A stretch of 17,494 bases of DNA from Bryobacterales bacterium. Lineage in GTDB: Bacteria > Acidobacteriota > Terriglobia > Bryobacterales > Bryobacteraceae. A program made the position numbers and the translations under genes. The stretch is taken from contig PLGA01000300.1 of assembly GCA_003139735.1 (NCBI GenBank), positions 1-17,494 of the forward strand, written 5' to 3'. Each line of letters starts with the position of its first letter. The stretch's first letter is position 1. Positions 10,916 to 16,963 of the stretch are shown here, one piece after another. The notes below the pieces were generated by a model that was given only the letters and a program-made list of their open reading frames with translations, ran no database searches and was not told the DNA's origin.

Positions 10916-12165
10916 CCGTCGGCCGCCCGCGAAAGGTGAGATAATGATGCCAACGAGGGGAGGGGATTCATGCTCCTGACGTCCGTACGCGCGATCCATC
11001 TTTTCCCGGTTGCGCTGCTGCTGCTCCAACCGGTTTTCGGTCAACAGAACGGAGCGTCTCCGCAGCCGGCGCCCCCAGCCGCCCAAACGGGCGCCGGAAC
11101 CGCCAGCCCGCCCTCCGCCACGCCCGCCCCCGCGCCGGCCGCCACTGTCCCATCGCCGTCTTGGGCGCCGGAGCCGCCCGCCACGAATCGCGAAGAAGCC
11201 TCGGGGCCTGTCTACGTCTCCGGCCGCGTGATGAGCGACGACGGTCAGCCGTTTACCGACCGGGTAGTGATCGAGAGCGTCTGCGACGGCGTCCCGCGCA
11301 CCGAGGGGTACGCCGACAAGAAGGGCGACTTCGGCGTCCGGGTAGGCGACGGGAATAGCGGGATCATTCAGGACGCGAGCGTAAGCAGGACGGACGATTA
11401 TTTTAGCGCTCCGATCCTTCCGGGTCCGGGGGACACCACCACCCCGGTCAAGCGCTACATGCGGGCGAACTGCGAAATACGGGCTAAGCTGCCCGGATAC
11501 CGTTCGGATACTATTAACGTCAGCAACCGCGGGAAGCTCGACAGCCCCTACGTGGGAACCCTTGTGCTGCACAAGGCGGGCCCGATGGATGGCCGGGTAA
11601 TCAGCGTCACCTCCCTGGCCGCACCGAAGAATGCCCGCACCGCGTTCGACAAGGGCCAGAAGGCGCTGAAAAACAATAAGCCCGACGACGCTCGCAAGGA
11701 TTTCGAAACCGCGGTGCAAATCTATCCCGGATACGCCGCGGCGTGGTTTGAATTGGGCCGGTTGTCGGCCAATCGCGGCGATCTCGACGATGGCCTCCGC
11801 TCCTACCAAAAGGCTATTCAGTCCGACCCGAAGTATGTGGGCCCCTATCTGAGCGTCGCGGCGATCGAGGCCGTCAAGAAGCAGTGGCCGCAGTTGCTCG
11901 AGACCACCGGCGCGTTGCTGCGTCTCGATCCGTACGATTACCCGCAAGGGTATTATATGAACGCGCTGGCCAACTACAACCTGGTGAACAACGACGCCGC
12001 CGAGCGCAGCGCGCGCGAAGCCGAGAAGCTCGACTCGCAGGGCCGGCTCCCCATCATCCGGCGGTTGCTGGGAGCTATCCTGGCGGGCCGCCGTGCATTC
12101 CCCGAGGCCGTCGAACAGTTGCGCGAGTATTTGAAGTTCGCGCCGCAGGCGCCGGACGCGGGGGC
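10264..12165 (+). repeat. near-identical direct duplication shared by paralogues B and C
   Basis: Bases 10264-10848 in B and 11581-12165 in C align without gaps at an offset of 1317. By eye there are about eleven differences over the last 470 bases (about 98% identity), spread over synonymous and non-synonymous sites. The upstream domain-coding segment is about 90% identical and the linkers do not align well. The span given covers both copies and what lies between them. The gradient indicates recent duplication followed by divergence at the 5' end, or gene conversion confined to the TPR part. Confidence 0.85.
10940..10945 (+). promoter_or_regulatory. putative -10 element before paralogue C
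   Basis: GATAAT lies in the 54-base gap between B and C, 24 bases before the ATG, with GGGGAGGGG (10957-10965) between. No convincing -35 box is at 16-18 bases. The same GATAAT occurs before paralogue D. It could give C its own transcript in addition to readthrough from A and B. Confidence 0.35.
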
Positions 12166-12226
12166 CGTTCGGGCGGAGTTGGCCCGGCTGGAGACCCTCT
12201 CCGCGACCGCGGCCAAAGCGCCCTAG
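10970..12226 (+). CDS. exported carboxypeptidase-regulatory-like/TPR protein, paralogue C
   Basis: The 418-residue third paralogue has the same plan as A and B: signal peptide MLLTSVRAIHLFPVALLLLQPVFGQ, a Pro/Ala-rich linker (about 26-82), the GPVYVSGRVMSDDGQPFTDRV domain with cysteines in ESVCDG and ANCEIRAKLPGY, and the C-terminal TPR region (AWFELGRLSANRGDL, YPQGYYMNALANYNL, LREYLKFAPQAPDA). It differs from B mainly in the linker and in the loop after IIQDASVS, where C reads RTDDYFSAPILPGPGDTTTPVKRY. GGGGAGGGG four bases upstream supports ATG 10970. The protein shows no catalytic motif I can recognise. TPRs and a beta-sandwich suggest binding to proteins or surface polymers outside the cytoplasm, which is inference. 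Confidence 0.86.
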   Translation: MLLTSVRAIHLFPVALLLLQPVFGQQNGASPQPAPPAAQTGAGTASPPSATPAPAPAATVPSPSWAPEPPATNREEASGPVYVSGRVMSDDGQPFTDRVVIESVCDGVPRTEGYADKKGDFGVRVGDGNSGIIQDASVSRTDDYFSAPILPGPGDTTTPVKRYMRANCEIRAKLPGYRSDTINVSNRGKLDSPYVGTLVLHKAGPMDGRVISVTSLAAPKNARTAFDKGQKALKNNKPDDARKDFETAVQIYPGYAAAWFELGRLSANRGDLDDGLRSYQKAIQSDPKYVGPYLSVAAIEAVKKQWPQLLETTGALLRLDPYDYPQGYYMNALANYNLVNNDAAERSAREAEKLDSQGRLPIIRRLLGAILAGRRAFPEAVEQLREYLKFAPQAPDAGAVRAELARLETLSATAAKAP

Positions 12227-12256
12227 CCGTAGCCTGCGCCCTGCCGCCTGGAGCGG

Positions 12257-12285
12257 CTGTCGCGCCGTTCAGGGCATGCGATAAT
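12257..12285 (+). promoter_or_regulatory. putative sigma-70 promoter for paralogue D
   Basis: CTGTCG (12257-12262) is followed after 17 bases by GATAAT (12280-12285). The -35 word closely matches that proposed for paralogue A (CTGTCA). The predicted transcription start near 12292 overlaps the GGAGG ribosome-binding site (12292-12296), so the leader would be about 12 bases long. Confidence 0.42.
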
Positions 12286-12303
12286 CGGGGCGGAGGCGCC
12301 CGT

Positions 12304-13512
12304 GTGAAGAGAATACTTTGCATATCGACCCTCCTCTGGGCTGTCCTGCCCATGTGCCGGACGGCGTCGGGCCAGAATGATCGGAACGCCTCCTGGTATG
12401 TGACTGGCCGGGTCGTTCTCGAAGATGGCTTGCCGCCCGAAGAGCGGGTGGATATCGTGGCCACCTGTAACGGCCAGTCGTACGTCGCGGCGCGTACCGA
12501 CAAAATGGGCCTCTTCAGCTTCCGTCCCGGCCCCAGCGGTAACCGGGTTTTTCAGGACGCGAGCGCATGGTCGAACGACGGCTCCAGGGGGCGGCTCGCT
12601 AACATCATGGGGCCGGTGCCAACGGCGGCTACGGCCAATGCCACGACGACGGATTCCGGTCAGCAGTCTGCCGCCAGTACTCCAGCGCCGTCCGACGAAA
12701 CGGCTGGTTCCGTCCCCCGTCCCAGCGCCGGCGACAAGGCGTTCGTGAATTGCGATATGCAGGCCAGGCTCCCTGGATACAAATCCGCGAGCGTCAGCCT
12801 TACCAACCGCGGGCCCATGGACAACCCCGATCTCGGAACCATCGTTCTGCGCCGGATCGTCCCGGTGGAAGGGCAAGCGGTAAGTGTAGCCGCGCTCGCC
12901 GTGCCGAAGGACGCGCGTAAGGCGTTCGATAAAGGCCGGCGGGCCGTGAGGGCGAATCGGCTGGAGGACGCGCGGCAAGACTTCGAAAAGGCCGCGAGCA
13001 TCTATCCCCAGTACGCGGCCGCATGGTGCGAACTCGGCAAGCTGCGCATCGAAGGACAGCAGTTGGAAGAGGCGCGCCGGTTGTTCGAAACCGCCATCCG
13101 CGCCGATCCGAAATACCTCGATTCCTATCTGCAACTCGCCGCTCTCCAGGCCGTCGCGCGGCAATGGCCGGAACTCGCGGAAACCACCGGCGCCGCGCTC
13201 CGCCTCGATCCTCACCAGTACCCGCAAGCTTATTACCTGAACGCGCTGGCCAACTTCAACCTACGGAACGCGGACGCCGCCGAGCGGAGCGCGCGCGAAG
13301 CCGAGAGGCTCGACACGGGGCATCGGTTCCCGCAAAGTTGGCTGATGCTGGGGAGGATTCTCGAAATCCGCCGCCAGTTCGTCGAGGCCGCCGCCCAGTT
13401 GCGCGAGTACCTGAGGCTCGCCCCGCGCGCCCCGGACGCAGCCGACGTTCGGACGCGGCTGTCCCAACTCGAAAAACTATCCGGCGCCGCCCCCGGCGTC
13501 CAGCCGAATTAG
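12304..13512 (+). CDS. exported carboxypeptidase-regulatory-like/TPR protein, paralogue D (divergent)
   Basis: The fourth and most diverged paralogue has 402 residues. GTG 12304 is the start: GGAGG (12292-12296) lies seven bases upstream and the product then begins MKRILCISTLLWAVLPMCRTASGQ, a signal peptide; the long in-frame upstream extension overlaps gene C and is not coding. D lacks the N-terminal Pro-rich linker of A-C and goes straight into SWYVTGRVVLEDGLPPEERV. Instead it carries a Thr/Ala/Ser/Pro-rich insertion of roughly 55 residues (about 88-144) after VFQDAS and before VNCDMQARLPGY. The two conserved cysteines (ATCNG, VNCD) remain. The TPR half is well conserved (AFDKGRRAV, AAWCELGKLR, YPQAYYLNALANFNL, LREYLRLAPRAPDA). 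It ends at a glycosyltransferase remnant. LPMC is a poor lipobox, so a lipoprotein is not proposed. Confidence 0.84.
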   Translation: MKRILCISTLLWAVLPMCRTASGQNDRNASWYVTGRVVLEDGLPPEERVDIVATCNGQSYVAARTDKMGLFSFRPGPSGNRVFQDASAWSNDGSRGRLANIMGPVPTAATANATTTDSGQQSAASTPAPSDETAGSVPRPSAGDKAFVNCDMQARLPGYKSASVSLTNRGPMDNPDLGTIVLRRIVPVEGQAVSVAALAVPKDARKAFDKGRRAVRANRLEDARQDFEKAASIYPQYAAAWCELGKLRIEGQQLEEARRLFETAIRADPKYLDSYLQLAALQAVARQWPELAETTGAALRLDPHQYPQAYYLNALANFNLRNADAAERSAREAERLDTGHRFPQSWLMLGRILEIRRQFVEAAAQLREYLRLAPRAPDAADVRTRLSQLEKLSGAAPGVQPN

Positions 13513-13787
13513 CGATTCGGCGCGCGATCTGGCTGGCGAGTTGATTGTCGTCGACACCAGTTCGACGGATTCCACGCCGCGCATCGCGGCCCGCTACGGG
13601 GCGGAGGTGTATCGTCCGCGTGAGGCCGTGCGACGCCAGGGCGCATTTATTCCTGGGAACGTATCATTTGCTGTACAAGGTGGATCTCGTGCGCGCGCGC
13701 CGATTTCAACCAGGCGTCCGCCCCGGCTATGCCGAAGCCCAGTCTTTCCTGCAACTCGTCGACGAGCGGGAGCGCGCATCGGGCTAG
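13511..13787 (+). pseudogene. broken glycosyltransferase family 2 remnant
   Basis: From the very end of paralogue D, the frame of base 13511 reads SDSARDLAGELIVVDTSSTDSTPRIAARYGAEVYRP, close to the GT2 nucleotide-sugar-binding consensus (S..DL..EIIVVDTGSTD.T.EIA...GA.V). No start codon or upstream strand of the fold precedes it. The frame then becomes meaningless, while a different frame reads FLGTYHLLYKVDLVRARRFQPGVRPGYAEAQSFLQLVDERERASG and stops at 13785-13787. That tail resembles a degenerate TPR (AR..F....RPGYAEA.SFL.LV). The simplest reading is a GT2-plus-TPR gene that lost its 5' end and most of its middle, with a frameshift or internal deletion near 13620-13650. Both the GT2 call and the tail's link to it are inference from motif resemblance. 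Confidence 0.65.
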
Positions 13788-13931
13788 CTAACTAAGACCA
13801 CACCGACGGTGCGTTACATGGGCAAAGTGATCGACCTGAAGAAGGATTCCAGGGTTACCCTTTCGCGCTAAATGCCGCGCCGTTATTGTTTGCGCAAGGA
13901 GCACTCGTTGGCGGCGCAGTTCGACTGCCGG

Positions 13932-13959
13932 GTAGGGGTCGGGCATGCCCGACCCCTAC
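13932..13959. repeat. perfect 28-bp palindrome, REP-like
   Basis: The left arm GTAGGGGTCGGGCA and its exact reverse complement meet with no spacer at a central CATG (13944-13947 region). The structure is GC-rich, isolated in non-coding DNA, and has no T-run, so it is not a standard terminator. It differs in sequence from the hairpin pair at 5455-5530 but has a similar intergenic setting. A repeat-family member or a protein-binding site are both possible. Confidence 0.75.
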
Positions 13960-14061
13960 GGCGGATGCGCAATTACTTATGACGTTCTGTTTAAATGCCG
14001 CTCCCTGAAAACCTCGCAAGGGAACGCATTTTCTCTGCTCCCTCCCCTGCCCGAACCCCGG

Positions 14062-14087
14062 GAAAACCGCGCACCCGAACTGTGCGC
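14062..14087 (-). terminator. possible intrinsic terminator for galE
   Basis: Read on the minus strand, GCGCAC (14087-14082) and GTGCGC (14074-14069) form a six-bp stem around a seven-base loop, followed after two bases by TTTT and then CCC. It lies about 65 bases beyond the galE stop. The T-run is short, so termination strength is doubtful. A second stem (14121-14126 with 14134-14139) lies between it and the stop codon. Confidence 0.35.
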
Positions 14088-14150
14088 CGAACGCTTAAAG
14101 GGTCTGCTCCGCGTCGGGGCGCCCGCTGCCCTTGCGGGCCCGTCTTCGCG

Positions 14151-15134
14151 TCAAATGTTCCCCCGCTTTCGCGCGAACTTCCAAGCGTGCTCCACGATGG
14201 TCCGCAGCTCCGCATATTGCGGTTTCCAGCCCAGCGTTGCGCGCAGCTTGTCCGGCGCGGCGACCAGGCTCGGCGGGTCCCCCGCGCGCCGCGAGCCCAT
14301 GACATACGGAACCTTTTGGCCGGTGACTTTCTCCACCGCGCCAATCACCTCTAACACCGTCTGTCCCGCTCCCGTGCCCACGTTGAAACGCTCCGAAGCG
14401 CCGCCGCCGCACAAATGCTCCAACGCCAGGATGTGCGCCTGGGCCAAGTCGTTCACGTGAATGTAATCGCGGATGCACGAACCGTCCGGCGTGTCGTAAT
14501 CGTTGCCGAACACCGTGACCGGCTGGCCCGTGATGACTGCCCGCAGCACCAACGGAATCAGGTGCGATTCCGGATCATGCTCCTCGCCCAGCCGCCCCTC
14601 GGGATCGGCGCCGGCGGCGTTAAAGTAGCGCAGGGTAACGCTCGTCAGGTGGTGGATTTCATCGAACCAGCGCAGCATCTTTTCCACCATGGCCTTCGAT
14701 TCGCCGTACGGGTTGACGGGCTGGATGGGGAAATCCTCCCGGATCGGCGTGCTCTGGGGAGTGCCATACACGGCCGCCGTGGACGAAAACACGATGTGCT
14801 TCACTCCCGTCTCGACCATGGCCCCGAGAAGCGAAAGCGAGCCGCCCACGTTGTTCCGGAAGTAGCGCTCCGGCTCGCGCATCGATTCGCCCACCTCGGC
14901 CAACGCGGCGAAATGGATGACCGCGTCGAAGCGCTCCTGGCGCATCAGCGCGGACAGGGCCCCGCCATCCAGAAGGTTTATCTCGTGCAGTTTGTCTGCG
15001 GGCACATTGTGCCGGTGTCCCTTCGAAAGGTCGTCCACCACCGCGACATCGTAGCCCCGCTCTAGCAGCAGGAGCACCGTGTGGGAGCCGATGTAACCCG
15101 CCCCGCCGGTAACCAGAATTTTTCGTCGATTCAC
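14151..15134 (-). CDS. galE: UDP-glucose 4-epimerase GalE
   Basis: GalE interconverts UDP-glucose and UDP-galactose using tightly bound NAD, supplying galactose units for polysaccharides and the Leloir pathway. The 327-residue product is the normal size for this short-chain dehydrogenase family. The N-terminal Rossmann motif is TGGAGYIGS (G10, G13, G16). The catalytic serine region is SSTAAVYG, and the Y-x3-K pair is NPYGESK (Y143, K147). LRYFNAAGADP, CIRDYIHVNDLA and RFNVGTG are typical GalE blocks. The GTG at 15134-15132 is chosen because RKILVTGG must lie near the N-terminus and GAGGG precedes it by about three bases; the frame extends further upstream but would run through the coaD gene antisense. 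Transcription is divergent from coaD, with 81 bases between the starts. Confidence 0.95.
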   Translation of the reverse strand: MNRRKILVTGGAGYIGSHTVLLLLERGYDVAVVDDLSKGHRHNVPADKLHEINLLDGGALSALMRQERFDAVIHFAALAEVGESMREPERYFRNNVGGSLSLLGAMVETGVKHIVFSSTAAVYGTPQSTPIREDFPIQPVNPYGESKAMVEKMLRWFDEIHHLTSVTLRYFNAAGADPEGRLGEEHDPESHLIPLVLRAVITGQPVTVFGNDYDTPDGSCIRDYIHVNDLAQAHILALEHLCGGGASERFNVGTGAGQTVLEVIGAVEKVTGQKVPYVMGSRRAGDPPSLVAAPDKLRATLGWKPQYAELRTIVEHAWKFARKRGNI

Positions 15135-15150
15135 AAGCCCTCGAAAAATG

Positions 15151-15156
15151 ATCGTA
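15151..15156 (-). promoter_or_regulatory. weak -10 candidate for galE
   Basis: On the minus strand TACGAT ends 16 bases before the galE GTG and could place the transcript start near 15144. No -35 match was found. A small GC hairpin (GGGGC 15161-15165 with GCCCC 15172-15176) lies between this and the coaD -10 box. Confidence 0.22.
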
Positions 15157-15187
15157 GCATGGGGCTCCGCCGCCCCGCCGTTTTCGA

Positions 15188-15193
15188 TAGAAT
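15188..15193 (+). promoter_or_regulatory. putative -10 element for coaD
   Basis: TAGAAT, identical to the box before paralogue A, lies 22 bases upstream of the coaD GTG at 15216. It implies a transcript start near 15200. This argues against the in-frame GTG at 15195 as the start, because that codon would lie before the transcript begins. No clear -35 word is present at 16-18 bases. Confidence 0.4.
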
Positions 15194-15215
15194 TGTGAGT
15201 AACCCGGTCGAGAAC

Positions 15216-15737
15216 GTGAACAATCACCAGCCGCACGAGATCAGCCCCACGGTCGCCCTGTATCCCGGGTCCTTCGACCCGATTACCAACGGCCATCTCG
15301 ATTTGATCCAGCGCGGCGCGCGGCTCTTCGACAGGCTCATCGTTTCGATTCTGCGAAACGAGCGCAAGGAGCCGTTGTTTTCGGTGGAGGAACGCGCCGA
15401 GATGCTTCGCGAGGTGGTGGCCGATTACCCCAACGTCGAGGTGGACTCTTTCGACGGCCTCCTGGTGGACTATGCCGCCTCCCGTTCCGCCACGGTCCTG
15501 CTCCGCGGCATCCGCGCGATTTCCGATTATGAGTACGAATTGCAAATGGCCCTAATGAACCGGCGGCTTCGTCCCGAAGTCGAAACCGTGTTCTTGATGG
15601 CCAATGAAGCGTATTCCTTCATCAGCTCGCGGCTGGTGAAGGAGGTTTTCAGTCTGGGGGGGAACATCGCCGGCCTGGCGCCGCCTTTGGTGGAGGCGCG
15701 CATGCGCGAGCGCATCGGAAGTTTAAGCAAGAAGTAA
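15216..15737 (+). CDS. coaD: phosphopantetheine adenylyltransferase CoaD
   Basis: CoaD transfers AMP from ATP to 4'-phosphopantetheine, the penultimate step of coenzyme A synthesis. From the chosen GTG the product has 173 residues, near the family's usual 160-170. The nucleotidyltransferase motif is YPGSFDPITNGH (T24, H27). RGIRAISDYEYELQMALMNR is the pantetheine-binding block, and ISSRLVKE (136-143) replaces the usual ISSTxVKE with one substitution, Arg for Thr, the only oddity seen. GTG 15216 is preferred over GTG 15195 by promoter position and by homologue length; the ribosome-binding site (GGTCGAG) is weak, so the start is less certain than the gene. It ends 19 bases before an aminotransferase gene, which probably shares its transcript. 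Confidence 0.94.
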   Translation: MNNHQPHEISPTVALYPGSFDPITNGHLDLIQRGARLFDRLIVSILRNERKEPLFSVEERAEMLREVVADYPNVEVDSFDGLLVDYAASRSATVLLRGIRAISDYEYELQMALMNRRLRPEVETVFLMANEAYSFISSRLVKEVFSLGGNIAGLAPPLVEARMRERIGSLSKK

Positions 15738-15756
15738 AGAGAGTTTGAGGGGACTC

Positions 15757-16947
15757 ATGAAAGCTGCTGTAAATGGCATAACGGAACGTATCTCTCTCAT
15801 CGGCGTGTCGTCCACCATGAAGGTGGCTGCGGACGCCGAGAATCTTCGCGCGAGGGGCGTGGACGTTGTCGATCTCGGGGCCGGCGAGCCGGATTTCCCG
15901 ACTCCCGCCAATATCAAACAGGCGGCCATACTCGCCCTCGAACGGAATTTCACGAAGTATACCGCCGCCGCCGGAACCCTGGAGCTGAAGACCGCCATCT
16001 GCCATGCGCACGCCAGGGATTTCGGAACCGCGTACACGCCCGAAGAATGCATCGTTACCGTCGGCGGCAAGCACGCCGTTTTCCAGCTCACCCAGGCGCT
16101 CATCGGCCCCGGCGACGAGGTGGTCATCCCCGCGCCCTATTGGGTGACCTACAAAGACGTTGTGAACTACGCGGGCGGCAAGTGCGTCTTCGTCGATACC
16201 AACGAGGCCGATGGCTTCGCGCTCACCGCCGCCATGATCGATCCCTATCTCCACGGACGGGCCAAAATGGTCATCGTCAACTCGCCGTCGAATCCCAGCG
16301 GCGCCGTCGTGGATCGCGCCGAGTTCGAGAAGATTGTCCGCCTCACCGCCGAGCGCGGCATCTACCTGATGACCGACGAGTGCTACTGCCATTTTTTGTA
16401 CGACAGCGCGCCGTTTTCGGCGGCCTCGCTGCCCGGCGCCAAGGAGACCGTGCTGGTGGCGGGCTCGCTATCGAAAACTTATGCCATGACCGGTTGGCGC
16501 ATCGGCTTCGGACTGGCGCCAAAACCCATCGTCACGGCCATGACCAAGCTCCAAAGCCACTCCACGTCCAACCCCACCTCCATCGCGCAAAAGGCCGCCG
16601 TGGAGGCGCTTAGCGGCCCTCAGGATTCCGTGGCGCTGATGCTCCAGGAATACCGCCGCCGCCGCGATTTCGTGGTCCAGCGCCTGCGCGCCATCCCCGG
16701 CGTAACCTGCGCCGAGCCGCGCGGCGCGTTCTACGTCTATCCCAACGTGGGCGTCGCGCTGGGAAAGAACGGCATCCAAAACACGCTCCAATTTGCTGGG
16801 CGGCTGCTTGAGGATGCGCATGTGGCCGCCGTTCCAGGCGAGGCTTTCGGCACGGATCGCCACATACGCATCAGCTACGCCGCATCCATGCCCGAGCTGG
16901 AGCGCGGGCTCGTGCGCCTTCATCGCTTCATCGTCAGCCATTCCTAG
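15757..16947 (+). CDS. class I aspartate-type aminotransferase
   Basis: A PLP-dependent fold-type I enzyme of 396 residues, closest in pattern to bacterial aspartate aminotransferases of the I-beta subgroup. It would transfer the amino group between aspartate (or a related substrate) and 2-oxoglutarate in the cytoplasm. Family landmarks: LGAGEPDFPTP near the N-terminus, APYWVTYKDVVNYAGG, N179 (NSPSNPSG), D207 and Y210 (TDECYCHFLY), the PLP lysine K240 (SLSKTYAMTGWRIG) and the carboxylate-binding arginine R371 (RHIRISYA). Some I-beta members are prephenate aminotransferases; the sequence alone does not separate these, so no gene symbol is given. ATG 15757 has GAGGGG four bases upstream; a TTG at 15745 would overlap that site. 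manA begins 16 bases after the stop. Confidence 0.93.
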   Translation: MKAAVNGITERISLIGVSSTMKVAADAENLRARGVDVVDLGAGEPDFPTPANIKQAAILALERNFTKYTAAAGTLELKTAICHAHARDFGTAYTPEECIVTVGGKHAVFQLTQALIGPGDEVVIPAPYWVTYKDVVNYAGGKCVFVDTNEADGFALTAAMIDPYLHGRAKMVIVNSPSNPSGAVVDRAEFEKIVRLTAERGIYLMTDECYCHFLYDSAPFSAASLPGAKETVLVAGSLSKTYAMTGWRIGFGLAPKPIVTAMTKLQSHSTSNPTSIAQKAAVEALSGPQDSVALMLQEYRRRRDFVVQRLRAIPGVTCAEPRGAFYVYPNVGVALGKNGIQNTLQFAGRLLEDAHVAAVPGEAFGTDRHIRISYAASMPELERGLVRLHRFIVSHS

Positions 16948-16963
16948 CTACATTAGGAGATCC

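Larger units (their letters stand above)
13788..14150. other. non-coding stretch with short palindromes
   Basis: No gene is supported here. It holds a perfect 28-bp palindrome (13932-13959) and two small hairpins near the galE stop. A 17-codon frame at 13818-13871 (MGKVIDLKKDSRVTLSR) is unrecognised and has no ribosome-binding site. The stretch may be further debris of the glycosyltransferase locus. Confidence 0.6.

Noticed and set aside
9539..11947. Long minus-strand open frame of about 800 codons opposite paralogues B and C
   Set aside because: It is a shadow produced by high third-position GC in the plus-strand genes. It repeats because B and C repeat, and its translation is low-complexity with no domain.
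11884..12303. N-terminal extension of paralogue D into gene C
   Set aside because: It overlaps C out of frame and passes through the GATAAT box; GTG 12304 has GGAGG upstream and begins a signal peptide.
13818..13871. 17-codon frame MGKVIDLKKDSRVTLSR
   Set aside because: It has no ribosome-binding site and no recognised family. Its composition looks protein-like, so it may be debris of a lost gene, but this cannot be supported.
13945..14460. Plus-strand open frame of 171 codons across the galE 3' end
   Set aside because: It is mostly antisense to galE, begins inside the 28-bp palindrome, and has no domain.
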